A stretch of DNA of 64,000 nt. It comes from Bradyrhizobium cosmicum (lineage in GTDB: Bacteria > Pseudomonadota > Alphaproteobacteria > Rhizobiales > Xanthobacteraceae). The translations under genes and the position numbers were made by a program. This document shows positions 27,720 through 35,049 of the stretch, in pieces; within the stretch, counting starts at the first letter, position 1, and the number at the start of each line of letters is the position of its first letter. Where the stretch lies: positions 5,642,001 through 5,706,000 of the forward strand of contig NZ_CP041656.2 in assembly GCF_007290395.2 (NCBI RefSeq), given 5' to 3'. The notes under the pieces are model-generated. The model had not been told where the DNA came from, did no database searches, and worked only from the letters and a program-made list of their open reading frames with translations.

Positions 27720-28628
27720 CTAGAACCCGAATTTTGCCCAAATCGCGCGCGTTTCGACCGCCGAGATCAACTCGTCCGGCAGCCCGGCCATTGATTCCAT
27801 GGCCGAAAGCTGGCCCGCGCCAGCCGGTTTTCGTCCGAGAAGGCCGGACAAGAGCCCGCTCGGCTGCGCAATCACGGGGGTGAGAACCTTCTCGCCATAG
27901 CGGGCACGAAGAGTTGAGCGGAGATCGCCGATGCTGTCGGCGAGCCCCAGCGCCACCGCGCTGTCGCCGGCCCAGTATTCACCCGTGAACAGGGTGTCGT
28001 CCGCGCCCTTCAGCCGCGCGCCGCGGCTGTCCTTCACCAGCGAAATGAAGATCTGGTGGATCTCGCGCTGGATCGCCTTCAGCTTGGCGACGTCGTCCGG
28101 GTTTTCGGGCAGGAACGGATCGAGCATCGCCTTGTTTGCGCCGGCGGTATAGAGACGCCGCTCGATGCCGAGCCGCTTGATCGCCTCCTGGAAACCGAAG
28201 CTGCCACCGACCACGCCGATCGAGCCGAGGATCGAGGAGGGATCGCAGATGATCTCGTCACCGGCGCAGGCGATCATGTAGCCGCCCGACGCTGCAACGT
28301 CTTCGACGAAGACCAGCACGGGCAGCTTCTTCTCCGCCGCGAGCTGCTTGATGCGCAAATAGATCTGGCGCGACTGCACCGGCGAGCCGCCGGGCGAATT
28401 GATCACCAGTGCCACCGCCTTGGCGTTGCGCATCGAGAAGGCCCGCTCCAGCACCCGCGCGACTCCCGCGAGCGACATGCCCGGGCGCAGCGGCGTCACC
28501 GCGCCGATCACCCCCGAAAGCCGCACCACCGGCACGACCGCTGTCCCCGGCCGAAAGCGTGCCGGCAGATATTGCAGCAGCTTGTCGGCCAGGCCGGAAC
28601 TCTCACGATCGTTCAATTGTTCGGCCAT
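27720..28628 (-). CDS. S49-family peptidase (signal peptide peptidase-like)
   Basis: A 302-residue protein of the SppA/SohB type, a serine peptidase with a Ser/Lys dyad that digests cleaved signal peptides or membrane fragments. Key parts: VVRLSGVIG, VALVINSPGGSPVQSRQIY, VEDVAASGGYMIACAGDEI (Ser of ASGGY as nucleophile) and SSILGSIGVVGGSFGFQEAIKRLGIE. No membrane helix is evident at the N-terminus, so it is the short single-domain form. It precedes the 63-residue small protein on the same strand. Confidence 0.9.
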   Translation of the reverse strand: MAEQLNDRESSGLADKLLQYLPARFRPGTAVVPVVRLSGVIGAVTPLRPGMSLAGVARVLERAFSMRNAKAVALVINSPGGSPVQSRQIYLRIKQLAAEKKLPVLVFVEDVAASGGYMIACAGDEIICDPSSILGSIGVVGGSFGFQEAIKRLGIERRLYTAGANKAMLDPFLPENPDDVAKLKAIQREIHQIFISLVKDSRGARLKGADDTLFTGEYWAGDSAVALGLADSIGDLRSTLRARYGEKVLTPVIAQPSGLLSGLLGRKPAGAGQLSAMESMAGLPDELISAVETRAIWAKFGF

Positions 28629-28642
28629 GCCGTTACCTCTGT

Positions 28643-28650
28643 TTAACCAT
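28643..28650 (+). promoter_or_regulatory. Possible CtrA half-box TTAACCAT
   Basis: TTAACCAT lies in the 113-bp gap between the S49 peptidase gene and a divergent 32-residue gene. It equals the short CtrA consensus known in Caulobacter. With one 8-base match this is only suggestive. Confidence 0.3.
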
Positions 28651-28741
28651 TTTTTATCACGCGACTGTCATTGGAAGTGCCTGGAACGTGTTTTGCAGTT
28701 TGCCCATAGGGAAGCTGCAATGAAGCAGCGGAGGAAACGCC

Positions 28742-28840
28742 ATGAAGATCTATCTGCTGATGCTGCTGATCGGTGCGCTTTTCACGGCGATTCGCTTGAC
28801 GTCCGCGCAGGAACAGCAGCCGGAATCGCTTCCGCAGTAG
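28742..28840 (+). CDS. 32-residue peptide with membrane/signal-like helix
   Basis: A very small frame: MKIYLLMLLIGALFTAIRL followed by TSAQEQQPESLPQ and a TAG. A strong ribosome site, GGAGG, sits eight bases before the ATG. The N-terminal hydrophobic helix preceded by Lys looks like a membrane anchor or cleavable signal, with an acidic, Gln-rich tail. It ends four bases before the stop of the convergent methyltransferase gene. I cannot assign a function; the translation signal is the main support. Confidence 0.6.
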   Translation: MKIYLLMLLIGALFTAIRLTSAQEQQPESLPQ

Positions 28841-28844
28841 ACTT

Positions 28845-29612
28845 TCACGGCTCCGCCAGCGGCAAAACCGCCCTCCCCTCCAGAACTTCCCTGACCTCTT
28901 TTTTAGGCACGCGCGACTCTTCGTTAAGCATGAGGCCCGGCAGCAATCGCGTCGGGGCCCTGCCGCCTTTGACTGCGCGCACCAGCACGCGGATCGCCGG
29001 CCGTCCCGCCTCGCCATGAACCGGCAGGATCGACAGGCTGCCGAAGCCGCGTGACAGCGCTGCCAAAATCTCCGCGATCCCATCTGCGCGCCAGATCAAT
29101 GTCAGCGCGCCATTCGATCGGAGGATGCGCCGCGCCGCATGCACCCAGGCATCCAGCGTCTCGCTCGTTGCCACATGTGCGACATGGCGGGCCTGATCCG
29201 GCGAGCCGCGGTGACGCGCGGGATCGTTGAAGGGCGGGTTCATCAGCACCGCATCGACGCTGTCGGGCAATAGCCCGTGCTCCGCAAACGCCGACGCATC
29301 GGCCGTGACATCGAGCACGATCGTCTCGGCCGCAATCGCATTCGCCGCCGCATTGGCGCGCGCAAGCTGCGCAAGTTCCGGATCGATCTCGACCAGGCCG
29401 AGACTGAGTCCCGCCACGCGCCGGGCGAGCGCCAGCCCGGCCGTGCCGACGCCGGCGCCGAGATCGACCACGCGGTCGCCGGCCCTCGCCTCCGTCGCCG
29501 CTGCGAGCAGGATGGCGTCATGGCCGGCGCGGTGGCCCGACCGCTTCTGCTTCAGCCGCAACTGGCCGCCGAGAAAGGCGTCCTCGGTGATGTCTGCCAG
29601 CGTTTCAATCAT
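28845..29612 (-). CDS. TrmN6-like class I SAM methyltransferase
   Basis: A 255-residue protein. ATG 29612 (MIETLADITEDAFLGGQ) overlaps the end of the upstream gene by eight bases. It shows QKRSGHRAGHDAILLAA, the SAM-binding VVDLGAGVGTAGLALA, an acidic VEIDPEL and the N6-adenine catalytic NPPFND. This order is that of TrmN6, which methylates A37 of tRNA1(Val), and related methyltransferases. tRNA as substrate is inferred from family. Translational coupling to the DUF2007 gene suggests one transcript. Confidence 0.85.
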   Translation of the reverse strand: MIETLADITEDAFLGGQLRLKQKRSGHRAGHDAILLAAATEARAGDRVVDLGAGVGTAGLALARRVAGLSLGLVEIDPELAQLARANAAANAIAAETIVLDVTADASAFAEHGLLPDSVDAVLMNPPFNDPARHRGSPDQARHVAHVATSETLDAWVHAARRILRSNGALTLIWRADGIAEILAALSRGFGSLSILPVHGEAGRPAIRVLVRAVKGGRAPTRLLPGLMLNEESRVPKKEVREVLEGRAVLPLAEP

Positions 29613-29832
29613 CGCCGCGCAATTCGTGGCTGAGGCCGGCCTCGGTGAGGAGCGCCCTCGCCTCGAGGGCGTCGTCCTCATGGACCAGGATCCGCCGCGG
29701 CAGGATGCCGAGCGAGCCCTCGATGATGCTCATGTTCTGGTCCAGCACCAGATGATGGATATTGGCGCCGTCGAGCAGCGCGCCGATCGCTGACACCAGC
29801 ACCATATCGTTGGTCCGAACCAGTTCACGCAA
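29605..29832 (-). CDS. DUF2007 small protein
   Basis: A 75-residue protein beginning (TTG start at 29830-29832, after GGAGA) LRELVRTNDMVLVSAIGALLDGANIHH. This and the tail ILPRRILVHEDDALEARALLTEAG are the DUF2007 pattern (putative signal-transducing small domain). A longer TTG start at 29874 lacks a ribosome site. It overlaps the methyltransferase gene by eight bases. Function unknown. Confidence 0.8.
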   Translation of the reverse strand: MRELVRTNDMVLVSAIGALLDGANIHHLVLDQNMSIIEGSLGILPRRILVHEDDALEARALLTEAGLSHELRGDD

Positions 29833-29932
29833 AGCAGGTCTCCTGCCTGAAGGGGTTAAAGCGGCAAATGTCAATGGTTCCGCAGCACTTGCCGCATCCG
29901 CCTCCAGTTTCTATTGTATTTCCATCAGAATA

Positions 29933-29945
29933 GCCCCTTCGGGGC
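29933..29945 (+). promoter_or_regulatory. GC hairpin in the leader of the polyprenyl synthase gene
   Basis: GCCCC-TTC-GGGGC, a 5-bp stem with a 3-base loop, lies 17 bases before the GTG start and just upstream of the GGAG site. It could affect translation or mRNA stability. Confidence 0.4.
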
Positions 29946-29962
29946 AAATATTGGAGACCGGC

Positions 29963-30970
29963 GTGGCCGTCATCGTACCTTTCGAAACTCCCGGCGCGTC
30001 GATCGAAGAGCTGGTTGCCCTTGTCGCCGGTGACATGGAGCGCGTCAACGCCACGATCCTGTCGCGGACCGGTTCTGACGTGACCATGATCCCGGAGGTC
30101 GCCAACCATCTGATCTCCTCCGGCGGCAAGCGTCTGCGCCCGATGCTGACGCTCGCCATGGCCAACCTCGCCGGCTACACCGGCGACGGCCACATCAAGC
30201 TCGCAGCCAGCGTCGAGTTCATGCACACCGCGACCCTGCTCCACGACGACGTCGTCGACGAGAGCGAGATGCGCCGCGGCAAGCTGTCGGCGCGCATGCT
30301 CTGGGGCAACGAGGCGAGCGTGCTGGTCGGCGACTTCCTGCTCGGCCAGGCGTTTCGCATGATGGTCGAGGTCGGCTCACTCCGCGCGCTCGATATTCTT
30401 TCGGCGGCCGCCGCCACCATCGCCGAGGGCGAGGTGATGCAACTTGCGGCTGCCAAGAACACCGCGACCACCGAGGACGAATATCTCGCCGTGATCCGCG
30501 GCAAGACCGCCGAGCTGTTCGCCGCCGCCTGCGAGGTCGGCCCCGTGATCGCCAACCGGCCGAAGGCCGAGCAGACCGCCTGCCGCTCGGTCGGCATGAA
30601 TCTCGGCATCGCCTTCCAGCTCGTCGACGACGTGCTCGACTATGGCGGCAAGAGCGCAAAACTCGGCAAGAACACCGGCGACGATTTCCGCGAGGGCAAG
30701 ATCACCCTGCCGGTGGTGCTCGCCTTCCGCCGCGGCAACGACACCGAGCGCGCTTTCTGGATCAAGGCGCTGGAGCGCGGCGAGATCGCCGACACCGACC
30801 TCGACCACGCCATCGGCCTGATGAACAAGCACCGCGCGCTCGAGGACACGATCAGCCGCGCCCACCATTACGGCGCCATGGCCGTGGATGCGTTGGCGCT
30901 GTTCCCGTCCTCGCCGATGAAGAGCGCGCTGGAGCAGGTCGTGGCGTTCTGCCTGGCACGGTCGCATTAA
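29963..30970 (+). CDS. ispB: Trans-polyprenyl diphosphate synthase (octaprenyl/decaprenyl type)
   Basis: A 335-residue prenyltransferase that builds the ubiquinone side chain. The start is taken as GTG 29963 after GGAG (MAVIVPFETPGAS); the frame is open upstream but that part overlaps the DUF2007 gene on the other strand. It has GGKRLRP (about 54-60), the first Asp-rich motif DDVVDE (95-100) and the second, LVDDVLDYGG, both binding Mg-diphosphate. Chain length cannot be read from sequence; ubiquinone-10 is usual in Bradyrhizobium. A type D repeat follows. Confidence 0.93.
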   Translation: MAVIVPFETPGASIEELVALVAGDMERVNATILSRTGSDVTMIPEVANHLISSGGKRLRPMLTLAMANLAGYTGDGHIKLAASVEFMHTATLLHDDVVDESEMRRGKLSARMLWGNEASVLVGDFLLGQAFRMMVEVGSLRALDILSAAAATIAEGEVMQLAAAKNTATTEDEYLAVIRGKTAELFAAACEVGPVIANRPKAEQTACRSVGMNLGIAFQLVDDVLDYGGKSAKLGKNTGDDFREGKITLPVVLAFRRGNDTERAFWIKALERGEIADTDLDHAIGLMNKHRALEDTISRAHHYGAMAVDALALFPSSPMKSALEQVVAFCLARSH

Positions 30971-30998
30971 GGTCGATGGCCTGGCGCTCTCTCCACCT

Positions 30999-31078
30999 CG
31001 TCTTTGCGAGCGCAGCGAAGCAATCCAGTCTGTCTCCGCGGGAGGACATTGGATTGCTTCGCTGCGCTCGCAATGACG
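30999..31078. repeat. Intergenic inverted-repeat element, type D
   Basis: 80 bp with arms GCGAGCGCAGCGAAGCAATC and GATTGCTTCGCTGCGCTCGC, exact reverse complements, flanked by CGTCTTT / AATGACG. It starts 28 bp after the ispB stop. Confidence 0.85.
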
Positions 31079-31102
31079 GAGTATAGAGCGACTACGCGCT
31101 CC

Positions 31103-31213
31103 CTCTCGTGTCCCGGACGCGTTGCAACGCCCTTCGCGTTGCTGCGCAGAGCCGGGACCCATGCAGCATCCGCAACCATCTGCGCCATGGGCCCCGGCTC
31201 TGCAGCGCACCGC
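31103..31213. repeat. Truncated type E repeat
   Basis: Starts CTCTCGTGTCCCGGACGC and has the inner GGCTCTGCAGCGCACCGCG, as in the other type E copies, but the closing GTCCGGGGCACGAGAG arm is missing. It probably represents a partial copy. Confidence 0.6.
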
Positions 31214-31303
31214 GTGGTTTGCTGGACGGCCACCTCATGTCTCATCAGATATGGTCTCGCATTCGCGGCCCGCTCCCCCGCACTTGCTGCTGGCGGCCGA
31301 GTC

Positions 31304-31320
31304 ACTTGCTTTTTGCAAGT
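31304..31320. promoter_or_regulatory. Candidate HxlR operator
   Basis: ACTTGC-TTTTT-GCAAGT, a perfect inverted repeat of two 6-bp arms, ending 20 bp before the HxlR ATG. A further CACTTGC half-site lies at 31281-31287. Position suggests autoregulation and control of the downstream genes. Confidence 0.6.
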
Positions 31321-31340
31321 CACTCCCCTACCTTCCCGCC

Positions 31341-31856
31341 ATGCACCCAAAATCGCCCTCCACCCTGGAATGCCCGGTCGGCCGCGCCGTGGAGACGGTC
31401 GGCGAATGGTGGAGCATCCTGATCCTGCGGGATGCGTTCCAGGGCGCCACGAAGTTCGACGAGTTCTCGCAGAGTCTGGGAATCGCGCCGAACATCCTGT
31501 CGCGGCGGCTGGCGCATCTCACCGCGAGCGGCATGTTCGTGCGACGGCGCTATCATGAGCGGCCGCCGCGCTACGAATATGTGCTGACGGACAAGGCGCG
31601 GGATTTCTTTCCCGTGATCGTGGCGCTGCTTGCCTGGGGCAACAGGCATCTGGCGCCGAAGGGCGAATCCATCGTACTGGCGAACCGCGACGATCGTCGC
31701 CCGCTCGATCCGGTGGTCGTCGATGCCACCGACATGCGCCCCATCACACTTGCCGAGGCGGTCGTCATCGCGGGGCCGCGCGCAAGCCGCGGAATGCGCG
31801 CGCGGCTCGCCTCGCTCAAGGCCATGAACCCGGCGGTCGCGCCGGCCGGAGACTGA
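31341..31856 (+). CDS. HxlR-family transcriptional regulator
   Basis: A 171-residue winged-helix regulator starting MHPKSPSTLECPVGRAVETVG. The Cys at residue 11, within ECPVGRAVE, is in the position of the conserved redox-sensing Cys of YodB/HypR-like HxlR proteins. GEWWSILILRDAFQGATKFDEFSQSLGIAPNILSRRLAHL is the DNA-binding core. The C-terminal 60 residues are longer than usual for the family. It is followed after one base by a ketosynthase gene. A 17-bp palindrome lies just upstream. Ligand not known; redox or aldehyde/quinone stress sensing is possible. Confidence 0.88.
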   Translation: MHPKSPSTLECPVGRAVETVGEWWSILILRDAFQGATKFDEFSQSLGIAPNILSRRLAHLTASGMFVRRRYHERPPRYEYVLTDKARDFFPVIVALLAWGNRHLAPKGESIVLANRDDRRPLDPVVVDATDMRPITLAEAVVIAGPRASRGMRARLASLKAMNPAVAPAGD

Positions 31857-31857
31857 C

Positions 31858-33120
31858 ATGCGTCGTATCGTCGTGACGGGAATGGGCGCGGTGTCGCCGC
31901 TCGGCTGCGGTGTCGAACTCTCATGGCGCCGGCTGCTCGCCGGCCAAAGCGGGCTGCGTCCTCTGCCCGAATGGTCGCAGGCGCTGCCCGCGCGCATCGC
32001 CGGCCTTGTACCCGACAAGGCCGACGATGCCGAAGGCGGCTTCGAGCCGGCGCAGGCCGCCGCGCCAAAGGACCAGCGCAAGATGGACCGCTTCATCCTG
32101 TTCGCGCTGCTCGCGACCGCGGAGGCGGTCGCGCAGGCCGGATGGACGCCGCAGGATGCGGCGGCGCTGGAGCGGACCGCGACCATCATCGCCTCCGGCG
32201 TCGGCGGCTTCCCGGCGATGGCGGAGGCGGTCCGCATCACCGAACAGCGCGGGCCGCGCCGGCTCTCGCCGTTCACAATCCCCTCGTTCCTCGCCAATCT
32301 CGCGGCGGGTCACGTCTCGATCAAATACGGCTACAAGGGCGCGCTGGGAACGCCGGTCACGGCCTGTGCCGCCGGCGTCCAGGCGATCGGCGATGCCGCG
32401 CGCATGATCCGCGCGGGCGAAGCCGATGTCGCGATCTGCGGCGGTGCCGAGGCCTGCATCGACATCGTCAGCCTCGGCGGCTTTGCGGCGGCGCGTGCGC
32501 TGTCGAGTTCCTTCAACGGCGAGCCCGCACGCGCCTCGCGGCCGTTCGATCGCGACCGCGACGGCTTTGTCATGGGCGAAGGCGCCGGCATCCTGGTGAT
32601 CGAGGAGCTGGAGCACGCGCTCGCGCGCGGCGCCAGGCCGATCGCGGAGGTCATCGGCTACGGCACCACGGCGGATGCCTATCACATGACGTCGGGGCCG
32701 CCCGATGGCGACGGCGCCCGCCGCGCTATGGAGATCGCACTGCGGCAGGCAAACCTTGCGCCCGGGGATCTGCAGCACCTCAACGCTCATGCAACGTCGA
32801 CCCCCGCCGGCGACCAGAGCGAGCTTGGCGCCATCGCAGCCCTGTTCGGCCGCAATCGAAACATCGCGGTGAGCGCGACCAAATCGGCCACCGGCCATCT
32901 GCTCGGCGCCGCCGGCGGCCTGGAAGCGATCTTCACCATCCTCGCTGTGCGCGACCAGATTGCGCCGCCGACGCTCAATTTCGAAAACCCCGACGCGAGT
33001 GCTGACGGCATCGACATCGTCTCCGGCAGCGCGCGGCCGATGCCGATGCGGCACGCCATCTCCAACGGATTCGGCTTCGGCGGGGTGAATGCCAGCGTGA
33101 TCTTCCGCGGAATGGACTAA
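31858..33120 (+). CDS. Beta-ketoacyl-ACP synthase II-like ketosynthase
   Basis: A 420-residue condensing enzyme of the FabF type. Catalytic Cys170 in TPVTACAAG, His311 in NAHATSTPAGD and His347 in KSATGHLLGAAGG are all present, and GFGGVNASVIF closes the protein. It elongates an acyl chain on ACP by decarboxylative condensation. Being directly behind a HxlR regulator, and not in the fatty-acid gene cluster, suggests an accessory enzyme for a special acyl chain rather than the housekeeping one. This is inference. Confidence 0.88.
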   Translation: MRRIVVTGMGAVSPLGCGVELSWRRLLAGQSGLRPLPEWSQALPARIAGLVPDKADDAEGGFEPAQAAAPKDQRKMDRFILFALLATAEAVAQAGWTPQDAAALERTATIIASGVGGFPAMAEAVRITEQRGPRRLSPFTIPSFLANLAAGHVSIKYGYKGALGTPVTACAAGVQAIGDAARMIRAGEADVAICGGAEACIDIVSLGGFAAARALSSSFNGEPARASRPFDRDRDGFVMGEGAGILVIEELEHALARGARPIAEVIGYGTTADAYHMTSGPPDGDGARRAMEIALRQANLAPGDLQHLNAHATSTPAGDQSELGAIAALFGRNRNIAVSATKSATGHLLGAAGGLEAIFTILAVRDQIAPPTLNFENPDASADGIDIVSGSARPMPMRHAISNGFGFGGVNASVIFRGMD

Positions 33121-33263
33121 ACAGGATCCACCGCGCAAGCCTCGTTCCGCGAACTCTCGGCCGCGACTCACGTAGCACTCAGCCAGCGCGCTTGTCGGGT
33201 GTCCCACGGCGGGCTACTTCATCCGCTCAAGCGCCTATTCCAAAACGTGAGGATCGTAGCAAG

Positions 33264-34139
33264 ATGCCTGTTCCGCAAAGCCGCTTCTATGAATCGCACG
33301 GCCTGCGGCTGCATTATGCCGATTGGGGCAACGAGGGCGCGCCGCCCCTCATCCTGGTCCACGGCGGCCGCGATCATTGCCGCAGCTGGGACGTGATCGC
33401 CAAATCGCTGCAACCACACTTTCACGTGGTCGCGCCGGACCTGCGCGGTCACGGCGATTCCGAGTGGACCAAGGGCGGCAGCTACGCGCTGACCGAATAT
33501 GTCTACGATCTCACCCGGCTCCTGCGCAGCATCGCGGCACCCCAGGTGACCCTGATCGGTCATTCGATGGGCGGCATGGTGAGCCTGATTTTTTCGGGAT
33601 CATTCCCCGAGCAGGTCGCAAAGCTCGTCGTGCTCGACGGCGTGACCATGCTGCCGGATGCGCCCAAACCGCCGGCGCATGAGCGCATCGGCAAATGGGT
33701 CAGCCAGCTCGACAGACTGCACGACCGCACGCCGCGCCGCTATGCGACCCTCGAGGACGCGGCCGCGCAGATGGTGCTTCACAACAAGCGGCTGTCCCGC
33801 GAGCTCGCGCCGCATCTTGCCACTCACGGCGCGCGGCGGAACGAGGACGGAACCTATAGCTGGAAGTTCGATCCCTACCAGCGCGCCTCCGCACCGCACC
33901 GGCTCTGGCCGGACGATCACGTCGCGCTGTGGTCGCGCATCGCCTGCCCGACGCTGCTGCTCAATGCGGGCGAGAGCTTTCTCGCCGGCGCCAAGGCAGC
34001 AGGCCTGGAACGCTATTTCCCGCAAGCGCGCACCGAGACCATCGCCGGCGCCGGGCACTGGCTGCAGCATGATAAGCCGCAAGAGGTGTTGAGCGAGATC
34101 CGGCGGTTTCTCGGGCTCGCCGAAGACAGCAGCGGCTAG
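33264..34139 (+). CDS. Alpha/beta hydrolase
   Basis: A 291-residue alpha/beta hydrolase. ATG 33264 (MPVPQSRFYESHGL) follows GAGGATC. It has the oxyanion segment LVHGGRDH, PDLRGHGDSEW, the nucleophile elbow GHSMGG (Ser101) and a C-terminal His in GAGHWLQHDKP. Substrate unknown. It is 143 bp beyond the ketosynthase stop on the same strand and might be in the HxlR transcript, but the gap allows its own promoter. It overlaps ispE tail-to-tail by four bases. Confidence 0.85.
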   Translation: MPVPQSRFYESHGLRLHYADWGNEGAPPLILVHGGRDHCRSWDVIAKSLQPHFHVVAPDLRGHGDSEWTKGGSYALTEYVYDLTRLLRSIAAPQVTLIGHSMGGMVSLIFSGSFPEQVAKLVVLDGVTMLPDAPKPPAHERIGKWVSQLDRLHDRTPRRYATLEDAAAQMVLHNKRLSRELAPHLATHGARRNEDGTYSWKFDPYQRASAPHRLWPDDHVALWSRIACPTLLLNAGESFLAGAKAAGLERYFPQARTETIAGAGHWLQHDKPQEVLSEIRRFLGLAEDSSG

Positions 34140-35020
34140 CTCAACGTCCCCGAATGCACCCACCAGCCGGGGTGATCACGCCGGATTTTTTCGGCGGCGG
34201 CGTGCGCATCAGTGGGCGCGCCATAGATCGCAAAGCAGGTCGCACCCGAGCCGGACATGCGGGCAAGCTTGACGCCCGCGGTGTCGCGCAAGGCTTCCAG
34301 CACCTCACCGATCACGGGCTCGATCCGCAGCGCAGGGGCTTCCAGATCGTTGGGGACGGTTTCGAGGACTTCGACCCAATCCGCAATCGACCCGCCCTCG
34401 TCCGGCCAGGCCGGAGCTTCGAGGACCGAGGTGGCGCCCACCAGCAGTTCACCGTTGCGCAGGCCCAACTCCCTGAACACGTCCTTGGTGGCAACAGGCA
34501 CGCGCGGATTGACCATGACGCAGGGCATGCGCGGCAGCGCCAGAGGCAGCAGCTGCTCGCCGACACCGGTCATGTCGCAGGCGCGCGAGAACAGGCACAC
34601 CGGCACGTCGGCGCCGGTTGCGAGCGCGACCTTCTGGAGCCGGGGATCATCGAGCGACAGATCGTTGAGACGCGCCAGCAGCCGAAGCGCCGCCGCGGCA
34701 TCGGCCGAGCCGCCGCCGATACCGGCCGCAACAGGCAGCACTTTGTCGAGCGCGAAGGCCCCGAGCTTCAGGTTCGGCACGGCTTCGGCCAGAAGCCTGG
34801 CGGCCTTGAGCACGAGATTGTCGGAGGTCTCGCCGCAGGCCGCCGCCAGCGGTCCGGTCGTGGCGAGCTTCAACTCGGCGCCCGGATCGAGCGTCAAACG
34901 ATCTGCGCAGTCGGCGAAGGCCACCACGCTTTGGAGATCATGATAGCCGTCCGTACGACGGCCGACGACGCGAAGGCTCAAATTGACCTTCGCCCGTCCT
35001 TCTTCAATCAACGCCGGCAT
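34136..35020 (-). CDS. ispE: 4-diphosphocytidyl-2-C-methyl-D-erythritol kinase
   Basis: A 294-residue GHMP kinase of the non-mevalonate isoprenoid pathway. The start MPALIEEGRAKVNLSLRVVGRRTDGYH is typical. The ATP-binding PVAAGIGGGSADAAAALRLL lies in the middle, and KLARMSGSGATCFAIYG near the end. It converges on the hydrolase gene and lies downstream of the TPR gene on the same strand (29-bp gap), so they may share a transcript. Confidence 0.95.
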   Translation of the reverse strand: MPALIEEGRAKVNLSLRVVGRRTDGYHDLQSVVAFADCADRLTLDPGAELKLATTGPLAAACGETSDNLVLKAARLLAEAVPNLKLGAFALDKVLPVAAGIGGGSADAAAALRLLARLNDLSLDDPRLQKVALATGADVPVCLFSRACDMTGVGEQLLPLALPRMPCVMVNPRVPVATKDVFRELGLRNGELLVGATSVLEAPAWPDEGGSIADWVEVLETVPNDLEAPALRIEPVIGEVLEALRDTAGVKLARMSGSGATCFAIYGAPTDAHAAAEKIRRDHPGWWVHSGTLS

Positions 35021-35049
35021 CGGCGATCAGCCCCCAGAACTCACTCAGA

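Larger units (their letters stand above)
30971..31340. other. Intergenic region between ispB and the HxlR gene
   Basis: 370 bp with no gene. It contains a type D repeat (30999-31078), a truncated type E repeat (31103-31213) and, at its right end, a palindrome likely to be the HxlR operator. Confidence 0.7.

Noticed and set aside
31122..31340. N-terminal extension of the HxlR regulator
   Set aside because: These codons lie in a type E repeat and cover the palindrome; the family begins close to the ATG at 31341.
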